DNA of 64,000 nucleotides from Ensifer adhaerens (GCF_013283195.1 NZ_JABEKT010000001.1:2638509-2702508); one strand, 5' to 3'. Counted from the stretch's first letter, positions 14,806 to 22,418 are shown. Program-made: numbers and translations. Notes: a model not told the origin generated them from the sequence alone.

Positions 14806-16572
14806 CTACTGCAACAAGTCTAGCTTCAAAAGCGACTTGCTGTATTCGTTGATAAATGCCCGACTATGTCGTATCCCATCCATCAACTCAGCTTCGCTAA
14901 TCTCAAAAGCTCTGTGAATGATCCCATCTCGCCTACCGATCAGCGAGCTAAGTTTGTCCCTCCTAAAGAGCGTTCGCGGTGGTGCAATCACACCAATCCG
15001 AACTAGAGCATCCTGGAGCACCCGCAGGGCTTCACGTGGGCCCAGTGTTTCTTGTCCGTTTTCCTTAAATGCAGACAGGCCTAGGTCGTCGCGCCGCTCG
15101 AACAATCCGTAGAGGAACATTTCGACGGCATGCACCGTCGAGATAGCAGCCAGTCGGCGATTATTCGCACCGCCTTCAATGCGCAGTTCCTCGGCCTTAC
15201 GGAAAAAATCACGCGCCATAAGGAGAAAGCCGTCAACTTGAGACAGCATCTCGCTTTGTCGGGCAAGGTAATCCAGGACAACACTCGTTGTGAAATCAGG
15301 CGTCCAGTCTTGCGACTCCCAATGACCGTCATCAGTCTGCATAGACATGAGCCAACCGTCGCCGGCGTCAAGTACGTGGGGCAAATCAGCAAGTAGATCT
15401 GATCGCCTCAGCGCCTCCATCGCAAGCGTCGTCGCTATCAAGTCTGGAGTTCCGTATTCACAAAACCTGGGCAATGCCCCGTTTGACAACCCCTGAGTGG
15501 CTAACCACTGGCATGCTTTCTTGATTGCATCGTGATATCGATCATCGCCTAGCCGCTGGAGACTAACGACAGCCAGCGCGGTCCCCCGAATGGTTGTCAA
15601 TGTTTGGTCGTCATGCTCATCGGCCCACCACCCTCCGATTGTCTGCAAGCTCAGTAGCCGGTCCATGAGCATCGCAATTTCTCGTCGCAACCTCCCGACT
15701 AACGCCGGGCTTCTCGCAGATCGCCACAACACGAAGCCAATTTTTTCGATGAGCAGTACCTGATCGGCATCGGCGCCGCCAAGCGCAATCATGTGCGACG
15801 CACATTGCCGAACGGCCGCCTCCAGTTGGTGGCCCTCCGTGGGGCTACCATAAACATCCAAAAACCACGCCAAAGAAAAGCACCAAGTATCTGGCAGCTC
15901 TTCATCTTGGAGCTCTCTGGCCATAACAGCGAGCAGCGCGTTGCGACCTTCCGATGTCTTAGGCTCAACCCCAATAATCGGGTAGTGTTCTGGCGTCGCG
16001 GTTCTGGCGAGGCGACTGGGTATCAACGCAAGGGCCTTCTCGAGCGATTGCGGAAACTGCTCAAGCTCAAGACGGAGAGCGCGCACTTCAGCTTGCTGCT
16101 TATCGCGGATCGCTGCGGTGTAGTCCCCAGCAACGATCTTGACGGTGCGCCTCACCGGCTCCGAGCGTGCGAGGTCGAGCAACTGGGCCGGGAGTGACGC
16201 CGCTTTAATCGCCCAATGCGTCCGATGCTGTTCGAAAGGAGCAATTCCCAACTCGGATGAAAATCTCAGCACATCAGATCGATCAAGATACGAACGATCC
16301 GCGTCGAGCAAAAACTCAAAATCTAGTTCACGCCCAACCCGTGTAATGTTGTGCACACGTCCGTGGCGGACCGTTCTGACATGCTGCCCATTAGCGCCGA
16401 CTTCATACATTAGCAAAGTTGGGATTTGCTCAAGTATCGCCAGCGTTTCGGGTCTGTCCAAGTCGACTTGAGCGGCAATTGGATCGCTGTGCTCTTTGAA
16501 GCGGTCAACTCCGATAGAAAACCGTGAGGTCTCCCACCATGTGGGACTGCCAGCTACCAGCAAGTTGAACAT
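14806..16572 (-). CDS. Large helical-repeat protein with C-terminal HEPN-like motif
   Basis: A 588-residue protein in three parts. The N-terminal ~130 residues ('VAGSPTWWETSRFSIGVDRF'...'FEQHRTHWAIKA') form a domain I cannot name. The middle (about 220-480) has repeated helical units with QW-like signatures ('GGWWADEHDD', 'DDGHWESQDW'), as in the alpha-alpha barrels of prenyltransferase/squalene-cyclase repeats. The catalytic DxDD of cyclases is not seen, so a scaffold role is more likely. The C terminus contains R548-x4-H553 ('RRDGIIHRA') after a helical region, matching the HEPN RNase motif. The start at 16572 (MFNLLVAG) is preferred; the frame is open to 16659. It converges with the methyltransferase operon, 36 bases away, and may be its effector or an independent defence gene. 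Confidence 0.55.
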   Translation of the reverse strand: MFNLLVAGSPTWWETSRFSIGVDRFKEHSDPIAAQVDLDRPETLAILEQIPTLLMYEVGANGQHVRTVRHGRVHNITRVGRELDFEFLLDADRSYLDRSDVLRFSSELGIAPFEQHRTHWAIKAASLPAQLLDLARSEPVRRTVKIVAGDYTAAIRDKQQAEVRALRLELEQFPQSLEKALALIPSRLARTATPEHYPIIGVEPKTSEGRNALLAVMARELQDEELPDTWCFSLAWFLDVYGSPTEGHQLEAAVRQCASHMIALGGADADQVLLIEKIGFVLWRSARSPALVGRLRREIAMLMDRLLSLQTIGGWWADEHDDQTLTTIRGTALAVVSLQRLGDDRYHDAIKKACQWLATQGLSNGALPRFCEYGTPDLIATTLAMEALRRSDLLADLPHVLDAGDGWLMSMQTDDGHWESQDWTPDFTTSVVLDYLARQSEMLSQVDGFLLMARDFFRKAEELRIEGGANNRRLAAISTVHAVEMFLYGLFERRDDLGLSAFKENGQETLGPREALRVLQDALVRIGVIAPPRTLFRRDKLSSLIGRRDGIIHRAFEISEAELMDGIRHSRAFINEYSKSLLKLDLLQ

Positions 16573-16756
16573 GCGAACTCCACCACTCGACTTATGCGTG
16601 AACTGCGTTACGCCTGAGGCGATCCAGCTCCTACAGCCCAAAAATGAATAGAGTATCAAAGATGCGCGCGCGATGCGGAACTGGTGAAATGGCTGACGGA
16701 AACCGGCGGCGGGCAGCCGACTTACTGCCGTCTAATGCCTAAATCCACTCAACATT

Positions 16757-16773
16757 TGCTACGATTTTGCTAC
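16757..16773. promoter_or_regulatory. Candidate integrase arm-type sites, right end
   Basis: Two TGCTAC copies, 16757-16762 and 16768-16773, spaced 11 bases apart, lie 47 bases inside the right attachment repeat and match the three copies near the left end. Confidence 0.42.
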
Positions 16774-16819
16774 ATGGATCAGGCTGGCATTGATTTTGCT
16801 TGCTTATATAGAGCAATCC

Positions 16820-16842
16820 GTCCAATCCACCATGGGGGCCAC
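16820..16842. repeat. Right attachment repeat
   Basis: Partner of 3907-3929 (22 of 23 bases identical). It marks the right boundary of the island and is the first part of the displaced dusA start. Confidence 0.88.
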
Positions 16843-16911
16843 GGCGAAGACCGGAGTGTTGAAATAGCGGCTGTTGCGCGACGTTTCGGCCATATCAGGC
16901 AAGTCTCTCAT
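16820..16911 (-). pseudogene. Displaced 5' end of native dusA
   Basis: On the minus strand 16911-16820 encodes M-R-D-L-P-D-M-A-E-T-S-R-N-S-R-Y-F-N-T-P followed by VFAVAPMVDWT, i.e. the first ~31 residues of a DusA. After that, downstream on the minus strand, the island sequence takes over. This is the original N terminus of the dusA gene now at 2901-3998, cut off by island insertion, and the native dusA promoter must lie just to its right. It is too short to encode a functional product. Confidence 0.85.
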
Positions 16912-17314
16912 AAACGATCGGTGCGCGGCGAGCGCGCGACTTCGACCTTCGTGCGGCAGTCCCTTTCAGATAGGTGCAAGGCGGCCGGTTTTGTAGCAAT
17001 CCAGGAGGACGACATTGAAACGAATGCGCCAAACTGGCGTCGGATCCGGCATCGCCCGGGAGCCCCATAGCACGAGATGGCCGCACTGGCCACCCGGAGC
17101 CGGCGGCCGACAGCACCCGGAACGCCGGCAACCGCAAACGTCCTTGTGCTGATTGGAGACCATCCTTCGATCGCCACCGAGAAGCGACGTCGGCGAACGG
17201 TAACCGCGCTGCAACCATCTGCCCCTGCCCCAACCTTTTCTTTCGATCACGGCAACACCAAAATTGGCGCAGTTGCGCAGCGCCATTCCTTGATAAGAAA
17301 GGCTCCTGGATTCG
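16912..17314. other. Gene-free interval outside the island's right end
   Basis: This should contain the native dusA promoter (reading left) and the promoter of the secreted protein beginning at 17315 (reading right). The frame 16684-17070 that crosses the boundary is not credible, because it is antisense to the dusA remnant. I see no RNA gene. Confidence 0.45.
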
Positions 17315-17791
17315 ATGAAGGGCCTTTCCATGCCAAGATTCATAGTCGTTGCGGCACTCAGCCTTGCCGCCGTGAGCGCCTCAACTGCCGTCGCCCAGCC
17401 TTTTGAAACGCCGGCGGCGTTGATCGAGGCGCTCTATGCACCCTATCTCGGCAATGGCGACACATCCGAGCGCGACGCGTTTTTCTCCGACGAGCTTACC
17501 GGGCTTTATGCGGACGACGCACAGAAGAACCAGGGCGAGGTCGGTGCCATCGGCTTCGACCCCGTCATCAACGGTCAGGACTGGGACATCGCCGACCTGC
17601 ATGTAGGCAAGGCAGAAATCAGCGGCCAGGCCGCTGTTGTCACCGTCCGCTTCGAAAACTTCTCCACCCCCATGACCCTGCGATACAGCCTGATCGATGA
17701 AGGCGGCAACTGGCAGGTCGACGACATCGAAAGCATCGAGGGCGACACCCGATGGAGATTGAGCGAGATTTTCGCCAACGCGCAGGACTGA
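17315..17791 (+). CDS. Secreted DUF3828-like protein
   Basis: A 158-residue protein with a cleavable signal peptide (hydrophobic 'FIVVAALSLAAVSASTAVAQ' ending at an A-x-A-type site). The mature part 'FETPAALIEALYAPYL'...'RDAFFSDELTGLYADDA'...'LRYSLIDEGGNWQVDDI' resembles the DUF3828/SnoaL-like alpha+beta fold found in many proteobacterial periplasmic proteins of unknown role. The alternative start at 17330 (MPRFIV) has a better-placed 'gaaggg' ribosome binding site and gives a more usual signal peptide, so the true start may be there. There is no operon partner, and the function is unknown. Confidence 0.65.
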   Translation: MKGLSMPRFIVVAALSLAAVSASTAVAQPFETPAALIEALYAPYLGNGDTSERDAFFSDELTGLYADDAQKNQGEVGAIGFDPVINGQDWDIADLHVGKAEISGQAAVVTVRFENFSTPMTLRYSLIDEGGNWQVDDIESIEGDTRWRLSEIFANAQD

Positions 17792-17937
17792 AACCACGCA
17801 GCGCGGAGGCGAATTCGCGCTCGGCCAGGTCGCGCAGAAAGATGGACGCAACTATCATCGGCTTGACAGGCAGTGTCACAGGCGATTAGGGCAGCGTCCC
17901 TGTATCGATACAGACGCCAGGAACAAGGGAAGACGGC

Positions 17938-18321
17938 ATGAAACGTGCGATCGTGGCACTCCTCACTCTCCAGCTCGCAGCTTGCCAGTCGATGGCGCTT
18001 GAAGACCAGGAGATCGCAACGCCGAAGCCCCCATCCGTGCCGACGCTTTCCGGCGCCGATCTTCAGGCCCTCATCGTCGGCAAGTCGTTGCGCTACACGA
18101 TCAACGGCGTTGTCTCTTCCTACTTTGCCGACGGCCGATATGGCTACCGCGACTACGAAGTACGCGACGGCGGAACCTACACGATCGCCGGCGACGAGGT
18201 CTGCATCACGTTCGAGGATGGCGGCCGACGCTGCGACCAGTTCGCCCGGATTGGTCCTGATTACGTCAGGATCGAAGAAGGCGGCCGCCAGACCAAGGTG
18301 GCAGGTGTCGGGCCGGCCTGA
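17938..18321 (+). CDS. Small putative lipoprotein
   Basis: This 127-residue protein begins with a lipoprotein signal peptide whose lipobox L-A-A-C places the modified cysteine at residue 16. The mature part is a small beta-rich domain ('LRYTINGVVSSYFADGRYGYRDYEVRDG' and 'CITFEDGGRRCDQFARI' regions) with two cysteines that could form a disulfide. Comparable short lipoproteins with a 'YF..DG' pattern are frequent in Rhizobiales but have no known role. The ATG at 17938 follows 'gggaagacggc'. It is probably transcribed alone or with the preceding secreted-protein gene, 146 bases upstream. Confidence 0.6.
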   Translation: MKRAIVALLTLQLAACQSMALEDQEIATPKPPSVPTLSGADLQALIVGKSLRYTINGVVSSYFADGRYGYRDYEVRDGGTYTIAGDEVCITFEDGGRRCDQFARIGPDYVRIEEGGRQTKVAGVGPA

Positions 18322-18377
18322 ACCGGCAACAGCCTCGTGGGCGCGAACAATCCGACAGCAATTGCCGGGGGCCAGCC

Positions 18378-18839
18378 TTGAGCGCGCATGAAATCCGCCC
18401 GGCCCGGCCGGACGAACGTCTGGCGCTGATCGAGATTCAGCGGCGCGCCTCGCTCACGCATGAAGCCTATCGCGCGCTTCTTCTTCAAAATCCCGATGCC
18501 ATCGATCTTCCGATCGAGCACATCTCCCAGGGCGGCACGCTGGTCGCGACCGTCGAAGCAATCCTTGCAGGCTTTGCGGTCGTCATCACCCACCCGGATG
18601 GCACCGTCGAGCTCGACGGCCTGTTCGTCGAACCCCGATGGTCACGCATGGGGATCGGCCGCCACCTCGTTCGCGAAGCCTGCAGCAAAGCACGCCAATG
18701 GGGTGCTGAGACGCTGATCGTCGTCGCGTCGCCCGAAACCCAAGGCTTTTACGCCGGCTGCGGCTTTGTCGTCGTCGGCGAAGCGAACACACGCTTCGGC
18801 ACGGCCGTCACCATGCGTCGGCACACCGCCGAAGAATAA
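18378..18839 (+). CDS. GNAT-family N-acetyltransferase
   Basis: A 153-residue single-domain GNAT protein. The acetyl-CoA pyrophosphate-binding motif R/Q-x-x-G-x-G/A is seen as 'SRMGIGRHLV', preceded by the strand 'VELDGLFVEPRW' and followed by the aromatic 'FYAGCGF' typical of motif B. Substrate is unknown. The start is TTG at 18378, with 'cgggggcc' upstream at 18366-18373; the nearby ATG at 18388 is out of frame, so the TTG is needed unless translation starts further inside. Nothing in the neighbours points to a pathway. Confidence 0.8.
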   Translation: MSAHEIRPARPDERLALIEIQRRASLTHEAYRALLLQNPDAIDLPIEHISQGGTLVATVEAILAGFAVVITHPDGTVELDGLFVEPRWSRMGIGRHLVREACSKARQWGAETLIVVASPETQGFYAGCGFVVVGEANTRFGTAVTMRRHTAEE

Positions 18840-18986
18840 GGGCGTCCGGCACGGGTGCCGCTCGCACCGTCAGCCATTGGGCTCGTCCGGCGACAGGCCG
18901 TTTCTTCCAGGCTCCACTTCCTAACAATTTATTAAGAAGAATCGCCGATCGTCCCAAAATGGCATGATTGTCATCGGAGCGAAAAC

Positions 18987-19109
18987 ATGAGCTACGATTG
19001 GAGTGGCGCAAGACGGCGCCGAACATTAGCGGTCACGGTCAGTGTCGCTCTTATGCTGGCCGCACTGGCGGCAACCATAGCGGTATCCGTTGCGGGAACG
19101 ATCTTCTAG
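18987..19109 (+). CDS. Predicted 40-residue single-span membrane protein
   Basis: This short frame encodes MSYDWSGARRRRTLAVTVSV and then a hydrophobic stretch (ALMLAALAATIAVSVAGTIF) ending at a stop at 19109. It has a GGAG ribosome binding site about seven bases before the ATG, a basic N-terminal patch (ARRRR) followed by one transmembrane helix, and no overlapping gene. The positive-inside rule would put the N terminus in the cytoplasm. It could be a small regulatory membrane peptide. The call rests on start signal and composition only. Confidence 0.45.
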   Translation: MSYDWSGARRRRTLAVTVSVALMLAALAATIAVSVAGTIF

Positions 19110-19355
19110 CCGCGCAATGCGATCCTGACGGGCGCGGAGGTCACCTCCGGGCAACGGCTGCTCGGCAAATGATCTGCGTTGTCGGCGGTCTGACCGACGC
19201 GAGCGACACGTCCTCTTCTGCCTCCCAGTACGTGGACTGCGGCGAACTCCGTCAGATCCACCTCGAGAACCCCTGATTCCCGAGGGGTTCAATTATCAGG
19301 GGTTGTGGCATAGTTCGCTGGGCACTGCGGCTTTAGTGCCCTGGGGGAGTAAGAC

Positions 19356-19595
19356 GTGAACCCTTTGCGCTCGACACAATGTATCGCGCTGTCGCAGCCT
19401 GATATCGACACGCTGCAGCGGGTCTTCGATGACATCTGCGCCGAACATTGCTGGCCGCGCGACAGCGCCCGCGCCCGCCGGCATGCACGCATGCTGATCG
19501 ACGAATATCTGGCGGGTACGACAAACGAGCAATTGCTGCTCGTCGTCGGCCGCTGGTTCGCCTCCCGCCTCGCGGAGACATCGACCCCGGCTTAG
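19356..19595 (+). CDS. Small rhizobial-type hypothetical protein
   Basis: A 79-residue protein with the pattern 'LSQPDIDTLQRVFDDICAEH'...'ARRHARMLIDEYLAGTTNEQLL' seen in small cytoplasmic proteins widespread in Rhizobiaceae. It is helical and acidic with no catalytic motif. It stands alone, 64 bases after a hairpin with arms gaacccct/aggggttc (19267-19290). The function is not known. Confidence 0.55.
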   Translation: MNPLRSTQCIALSQPDIDTLQRVFDDICAEHCWPRDSARARRHARMLIDEYLAGTTNEQLLLVVGRWFASRLAETSTPA

Positions 19596-19751
19596 AGGTT
19601 GCATGGCGGCGAAACGCACCCGGAAAGGCTGCTTACAAAAGCGTTATCCTGCGCTACATTAGAGCGATTGACTGTTTGCCGCGTGGGAGGAGCCCTGCCG
19701 CAAGCCGTCCCGATGCCGACATTCATTGAGATGATCTCGAGGAGGAGACGC

Positions 19752-19991
19752 ATGTATCAAATCATCTGGAACCAGCCGATCGAACTCGACCTCGTGACGG
19801 GCGATGTCCGCACCGTCAAGGGCCCTTCTGACGCGCTTGCCTGCCTTGCCGACCATTGGCCGCGCCGCGGACCGAGCTACGTCGCCGCCCGCAGCGCCTG
19901 CCGCGCCGCCATCGACGGCCGTCGGACTGTCGAGGAAGCGCGATCGCTGTTTATTTCGGCCGCGCGAGAAGCTGAATTGAAAGCGCACTGA
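19752..19991 (+). CDS. DUF982 family protein
   Basis: A 79-residue protein with the order of conserved residues of DUF982, a family practically confined to Rhizobiales: an N-terminal 'W-x-x-P-I-x-L' strand, 'GPSDALACLADHWP', 'Y-x-x-A-x-x-x-C' and a C-terminal 'ARSLFISAAREAEL'. Function of the family is unknown, and several paralogues per genome are usual. The ATG at 19752 has a strong 'ggaggaga' ribosome binding site, which excludes the longer upstream frame. Confidence 0.8.
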   Translation: MYQIIWNQPIELDLVTGDVRTVKGPSDALACLADHWPRRGPSYVAARSACRAAIDGRRTVEEARSLFISAAREAELKAH

Positions 19992-20361
19992 GAGGCGTTT
20001 TCCGCTTGCCTTGAGTGCCCTGCACTCACCCTTTGTCGTTGGCATGCGAAGAGCATGCGGGATAACGATTTGTTTGGCGCCTGACGCCGTTTCTGAGAAA
20101 TGACACGTGGCGGCGCGACCGCGCCCCGGAACCGAGCCTGCGCATGGGATGAGGTGATTGCGGTTGCGTGCCGATTTGGCGCACCATCTTCAAAACGCAC
20201 ACAAATATCCCGGAAATGGCCCGATTTCTGTCGTGAAGCGTTCATTTCTCTCCGGTATATCATGAGGTGCCTCACAAAAACCAATTTCGAAGCGCCTCAG
20301 TCCCATTCAAGGGAAAAGCATAATGTCCCGGCAAAGGGACAACGAAAACGGGAGAGATATC
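19992..20361. other. Gene-free interval
   Basis: It holds only the downstream region of the DUF982 gene and the promoter of the gene at 20362. I see no conserved frame, hairpin with a T-run or repeat that I can name. Confidence 0.4.
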
Positions 20362-20565
20362 ATGACTGAACAGAATCTCTATCGCATCGTTGAAGTCACG
20401 GTAACACGCGGCGGTGACCGTCGCGATGTTGGCATCATGACCGTGCGCCAGGCCCTGGAACTGCAAGTCCCGAGCCTTGAATACAGCCATCCGGAGCTGA
20501 ATTCTCGCTCCGACGGCCGGTTTCTCACACGCGACCAATTGCAAGCTTACGCCGGCTGCGCCTGA
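20362..20565 (+). CDS. Small hypothetical protein
   Basis: A 67-residue protein starting MTEQNLYRIVEVTVTRGGDR. The start at 20362 is preferred over 20323 because 'gggagaga' lies at about 20350-20357. The sequence alternates strand and helix and shows no known catalytic motif. Similar short proteins with a 'YRIVEVTVTRGG' strand are, to my knowledge, typical of rhizobia, but I cannot assign a function. It is followed after 67 bases by the FAH-family hydrolase gene, probably in a separate transcript. Confidence 0.55.
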   Translation: MTEQNLYRIVEVTVTRGGDRRDVGIMTVRQALELQVPSLEYSHPELNSRSDGRFLTRDQLQAYAGCA

Positions 20566-20632
20566 GATAAACCCTTGCAGCACCCGGAGAGGGTGCTAAC
20601 GTCCGGCTGGGATTCTAAACAGCCGGACAATC

Positions 20633-21319
20633 ATGCAAACAGTCATTCCACTTTCGCCACCCGTCCTGTTGCCGATCACCGGCAGCCTCGTGGGTTTTCC
20701 GGTGCGCCGGGTCTATTGCGTCGGTCGCAACTATGCGGCCCACGCGATCGAGATGGGGCACGACCCGGATCGCGAGCCGCCGTTCTTCTTCCAGAAAAAC
20801 CCGGACAATCTGCTGGTGGCTGACAAAGCCTTCCCCTACCCGCAGCGCACGAGCGATGTGCACCATGAGGTCGAACTGGTTGTCGCCCTGAAAAGCGGTG
20901 GTGCCGACATCCCGGTCGAACAGGCGCTCGACTGCGTCTATGGCTATGGCGTCGGCATCGACTTTACCCGCCGCGACCTGCAGGCGGAGGCCAAGAAGGC
21001 CGGCAAGCCCTGGGCCGCGGCGAAGGCCTTCGAGCATTCTGCGCCGGTTTCGGAAATCGTACCGGTCGAGGCGATCGGCCACCCCGCCAACGGCAATATC
21101 TGGCTGAAGGTCAATGGCGAACTGCGCCAGCAGGGCGACCTCGACCAGATGATCTGGAAGATACCCGAGGTCATCTCGGAGCTTTCGCGGCTCTTCACGC
21201 TGGCGCCTGGCGACATCATCATGACCGGGACACCGTCGGGTGTCGGTCCTGTGGTGCGCGGCGACACGATAACCTGTGGGGTCGATGGCGTGGCCGCCCT
21301 CGCCGTCACCGTTCGCTAG
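20633..21319 (+). CDS. Fumarylacetoacetate-hydrolase (FAH) family hydrolase
   Basis: This 228-residue single-domain FAH protein has the fold's metal-binding acidic residues in 'VHHEVELVV' (about residues 83-91), the core 'YGYGVGIDFTRRDLQ' and the C-terminal 'GDIIMTGTPSGVGPV'. Short FAH proteins hydrolyse C-C bonds or decarboxylate in aromatic-ring degradation (fumarylpyruvate or acylpyruvate hydrolases, oxaloacetate decarboxylase). The length best fits acylpyruvate/fumarylpyruvate hydrolase, but the natural substrate cannot be read from sequence. The gamma-carbonic-anhydrase-like gene follows after 140 bases, with a palindromic repeat between, so co-transcription is possible. Confidence 0.85.
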   Translation: MQTVIPLSPPVLLPITGSLVGFPVRRVYCVGRNYAAHAIEMGHDPDREPPFFFQKNPDNLLVADKAFPYPQRTSDVHHEVELVVALKSGGADIPVEQALDCVYGYGVGIDFTRRDLQAEAKKAGKPWAAAKAFEHSAPVSEIVPVEAIGHPANGNIWLKVNGELRQQGDLDQMIWKIPEVISELSRLFTLAPGDIIMTGTPSGVGPVVRGDTITCGVDGVAALAVTVR

Positions 21320-21390
21320 GATCAGGGCGCTTCCGCAACCGTACTGGTCGGTGCGCGGAAGCGCTCGTTCGTTTCATGCCGTAACCACTT

Positions 21391-21440
21391 TGAGCATTTC
21401 CTGACGGAAAACCGCTACGCACTTTTCCTGGAAATGCTCC
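21391..21440. repeat. Intergenic palindromic element
   Basis: Arms gagcatttcc (21392-21401) and ggaaatgctc (21430-21439) are perfect complements around a core containing ctgacggaaaaccgct and cacttttcc. The core sequence atttcctgacggaaaa recurs at 48001-48016. Such elements are dispersed between genes in Sinorhizobium/Rhizobium genomes. Confidence 0.65.
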
Positions 21441-21459
21441 CGACCGCAAGGATCACGCG

Positions 21460-21990
21460 ATGCCGCTCTATGCCCTTGGACCGCTGCGCCCGCAAACGCC
21501 TGCCCAGGGCAGCTACTGGGTGGCGCCGGATGCCAACATCATCGGCCAGGTGGAAATTGGCGAGGATGTCGGGATCTGGTTCGGCGCGACGCTACGCGCC
21601 GACAACGAGCCGATCCGACTCGGCGCCGGCACCAATATCCAGGAAAACACCGTGATCCATGTCGACCCTGGCTTTCCCGTGACGATCGGCGAAGGCTGCA
21701 CCATCGGCCACGGCGCGATCATCCACGGCTGCACCATTGGCGACAATTCGTTGATCGGCATGGGCGCGACGGTGCTGAACGGCGCCAAGATCGGCCGCAA
21801 CTGCCTGGTCGGCGCCAATGCGCTGGTCACCGAAGGCAAGGAGTTTCCGGACAATTCGCTGATCGTCGGATCACCGGCCAAGGCGATCCGCGTGCTGGAC
21901 GATGAGACAGTCGAGGGGCTGAAGCGCTCGGCGAGCCACTACGTCAAGAACTGGCAACGCTACGCGATGCAGCTGACCAGGCTCGACTGA
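21460..21990 (+). CDS. Gamma-class carbonic anhydrase-like hexapeptide protein
   Basis: A 176-residue protein made of left-handed beta-helix hexapeptide repeats ('IGQVEIGEDVGIWFGATL', 'IGDNSLIGMGATVLNG'). The three zinc-ligand histidines of gamma-carbonic anhydrases appear in 'NTVIHVD' and 'IGHGAIIHG', followed by a C-terminal helix. Members of this YrdA/PaaY/CaiE family are trimeric; some hydrate CO2, and PaaY is a CoA thioesterase, so the exact activity is open. The ATG at 21460 follows 'aaggatcacgcg'. It may be co-transcribed with the FAH-family gene. Confidence 0.88.
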   Translation: MPLYALGPLRPQTPAQGSYWVAPDANIIGQVEIGEDVGIWFGATLRADNEPIRLGAGTNIQENTVIHVDPGFPVTIGEGCTIGHGAIIHGCTIGDNSLIGMGATVLNGAKIGRNCLVGANALVTEGKEFPDNSLIVGSPAKAIRVLDDETVEGLKRSASHYVKNWQRYAMQLTRLD

Positions 21991-22022
21991 ACGCTACGCT
22001 GGAAACAGCGATGCACGCGCCG

Positions 22023-22418
22023 TCAGGCGCAGCTCTGGCAATGGCCGCGGATCTCGATCGTGGTCTTTTCCGTCTTGAAGTTCTGCGCCCGCGTCAGTGC
22101 CGACAGCCGCTGCTCGATCGCGATGTCGTGGAACTCGGTTACCTGCCCGCATCCCTCGCAGATCGTGAACGCCGTTACGCCATGGTCGTGCTCATGCTCG
22201 TGCGGGCATGTGCAGGCAACAAAGGCATTGAGGCTTTCGAGCCGATGCACCAGGCCGTATTCGAGCAGCTTGTCGAGCGCGCGATAGACCTGCAGCGGCG
22301 CACGAAACCCCTGGTCGCGCAGCTTGTCGAGAATGGTATAGGCGCTCAAGGGGCCTTCGGAATGGCTGAGCGCATCCATCACCATTGTCTGGTTCTTGGT
22401 CAGTTGCGGGGTCGCCAT
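22023..22418 (-). CDS. zur: Zinc uptake regulator Zur (Fur family)
   Basis: A 131-residue Fur-family repressor with an N-terminal winged helix ('LSAYTILDKLRDQGF...PLQVYRALDKLLEYGLVHRL'), the regulatory and structural zinc sites in 'CTCPHEHEHDH' and 'CEGCG', and a C-terminal 'CQSC' pair. It lies last in the operon znuC-znuB-zur and its ATG overlaps the znuB stop (22416-22420). That placement and the pattern of ligands identify it as Zur rather than Fur or Irr. It should bind the palindromes upstream of znuC/znuA and the COG0523 gene when zinc is plentiful. A TTG three bases earlier is a less likely start. Confidence 0.92.
   Translation of the reverse strand: MATPQLTKNQTMVMDALSHSEGPLSAYTILDKLRDQGFRAPLQVYRALDKLLEYGLVHRLESLNAFVACTCPHEHEHDHGVTAFTICEGCGQVTEFHDIAIEQRLSALTRAQNFKTEKTTIEIRGHCQSCA

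Larger units (their letters stand above)
3907..16842. mobile_element. Genomic island integrated in dusA
   Basis: The segment is bounded by direct repeats at 3907-3929 and 16820-16842 (22 of 23 bases identical) that lie in the coding sequence of dusA. The right repeat is followed by the orphaned 5' end of dusA on the same strand. A tyrosine integrase gene starts 160 bases inside the left end. Integration into the 5' end of dusA with regeneration of the reading frame is an established pattern for prophages and islands. The interior is visibly poorer in G+C than its flanks (not computed) and contains nuclease, HEPN and methyltransferase genes with no phage structural or conjugation genes. The integrase is frameshifted, so the island is probably no longer able to excise by itself. 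Confidence 0.88.

Noticed and set aside
14806-16572. Squalene/terpene cyclase activity
   Set aside because: The helical repeats and QW-like motifs resemble that fold, but I see no catalytic DxDD and no isoprenoid genes nearby; the C terminus has a HEPN motif instead.
16684-17070. Plus-strand open frame across the island's right end
   Set aside because: It crosses the attachment repeat and is antisense to the remnant of dusA; the join is a product of integration, not a gene.
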